A stretch of DNA of 8,013 bases from Sphingobium sp. (lineage in GTDB: Bacteria; Pseudomonadota; Alphaproteobacteria; Sphingomonadales; Sphingomonadaceae): contig JASBTC010000308.1 of assembly GCA_030148625.1 (NCBI GenBank), positions 1 through 8,013 on the forward strand, given 5' to 3'. Position numbers and translations under genes: made by a program. The number at the start of each line of letters is the position of its first letter. Position 1 is the first letter of the stretch. The notes under the pieces were generated by a model. It was not told the origin of the DNA, made no database searches, and was given only the letters and a program-made list of their open reading frames with translations. Positions 7,442-8,013 of the stretch are shown piece after piece.

Positions 7442-8013
7442 ATGACTGACGCCGAACTGGCCCACAGCCTGGCCGAACAGGCCGGCAAGCTCCTGCTCGA
7501 CCTTCGTGACGGCCATGCTGGCGGCAAGGCATTGGGTGATGACGGCGATCGGGCAGCGAACCGGCTGATCCTCGATCGGCTGCGGACCGAGCGGCCGCTG
7601 GACGCCATCCTGTCGGAAGAGGAAAAGGACAATCCCGCACGCTGCGGCTATTCGCGGACATGGGTGATCGATCCGCTCGACGGCACCCGCGAATATTCGG
7701 AAGGGCGTGACGATTGGGCGGTGCATGTCGCGCTTGCCGTGGATGGCCATCCGGTCGCCGGCGCGGTCGCCCTGCCCGCGCTCGGTCTGACGCTCGCATC
7801 CGATCGCCCGCCCGCACTCATCGCCGAAGCCGCGCCGCTGCGCATGCTGGTCAGCCGGACGCGCCCCGCCGCCGAGGCCCTGGCTGTCGCCGAACGGCTC
7901 GGCGCGACGCTGGTGCCGATGGGATCCGCCGGCGCCAAGGCGATGGCGGTGCTGCGCGGTGAGGCGGACATCTATCTCCACACCGGCGGCCAATATGAAT
8001 GGGACAATTGCGC
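7442..8013 (+). CDS. cysQ: 3'(2'),5'-bisphosphate nucleotidase, Rv2131c-like CysQ, 3'-truncated
   Basis: The frame is open from ATG 7442 to the window edge (190 full codons), so the C-terminus is missing. It belongs to the inositol-monophosphatase superfamily of Mg-dependent phosphatases. Visible metal-site motifs are LGDDGDRAAN (an early Asp region), SEEE, VIDPLDGTREY, and EWDNC at the cut edge, which would continue the WD motif. In sulfate assimilation the enzyme turns 3'-phosphoadenosine 5'-phosphate (PAP) into AMP, preventing inhibition of PAPS users, and may also act on PAPS. The wording LGDDGDRAAN, GRDDWAVHVAL, SAGAKAMAV and YLHTGGQYEWD closely resembles mycobacterial CysQ (Rv2131c) as I remember it, more than E. 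coli CysQ, which has the usual DxSPVTxAD segment. Rv2131c-type enzymes can also hydrolyse inositol and fructose phosphates, so specificity is uncertain. Start: 4 nt after cysNC with only a weak upstream CGGA, suggesting translational coupling. Confidence 0.88.
   Translation, partial: MTDAELAHSLAEQAGKLLLDLRDGHAGGKALGDDGDRAANRLILDRLRTERPLDAILSEEEKDNPARCGYSRTWVIDPLDGTREYSEGRDDWAVHVALAVDGHPVAGAVALPALGLTLASDRPPALIAEAAPLRMLVSRTRPAAEALAVAERLGATLVPMGSAGAKAMAVLRGEADIYLHTGGQYEWDNC

Noticed and set aside
5464..7632. A 722-codon open frame on the minus strand opposite cysNC
   Set aside because: It mirrors the third-position GC bias of cysNC, has a low-complexity Arg/Asp/Ala-rich translation, and matches no family I know. 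The plus-strand CysNC motifs are unambiguous.
1..8013. A previously undescribed system such as defence, retron or toxin-antitoxin genes
   Set aside because: Every substantial plus-strand frame is explained by a known metabolic or transport family, and the spacers are short.

Overview
The window is high-GC DNA with all recognisable genes on the + strand. Codon use, gene content and intergenic palindromic repeats of familiar type suggest an alphaproteobacterium, most likely a sphingomonad (Sphingomonadales). That assignment is inference from remembered similarity, not a search.

Layout. (1) Positions 1-493 hold the 3' part of an ATP-binding subunit of an iron/haem/cobalamin-type ABC importer. 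(2) 554-1780 encodes an FAD/NAD(P)H ferredoxin reductase of the putidaredoxin/rhodocoxin reductase type. (3) 1781-2048 is a gene-poor spacer with an apparently nested pair of degenerate palindromic repeats, a possible terminator, and a good sigma-70-like promoter (TTGACT, 17 bp, TAGTAT). (4) 2049-4479 is a two-gene tyrosine/homogentisate catabolic operon: hppD (4-hydroxyphenylpyruvate dioxygenase) and hmgA (homogentisate 1,2-dioxygenase), separated by 61 bp holding a GC-rich hairpin repeat. (5) 4480-4615 is a spacer with a GGGCGCCC hairpin and a nine-codon mini-ORF whose stop overlaps the next start as GTGA. (6) 4616 to the window end is a sulfate-activation operon, cysD-cysNC-cysQ, with 1-nt overlap and 4-nt spacing; cysQ runs off the right edge.

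How the genes work together. HppD converts 4-hydroxyphenylpyruvate to homogentisate and HmgA opens its ring to maleylacetoacetate; the isomerase and fumarylacetoacetase that finish the pathway are not in this window. CysD and the CysN half of CysNC make APS from sulfate and ATP, driven by GTP; the CysC half phosphorylates APS to PAPS; CysQ removes the 3'-phosphate of PAP left after PAPS is used. PAPS/APS reductase and sulfite reductase are not here.

No transposase, phage gene, CRISPR array, tRNA or rRNA was recognised. I see core metabolism, not a new system. The points most worth a second look are the mycobacterial-type (Rv2131c-like) CysQ, the nested intergenic repeats, the mini-ORF coupled to cysD and the hairpin inside the hppD-hmgA operon.
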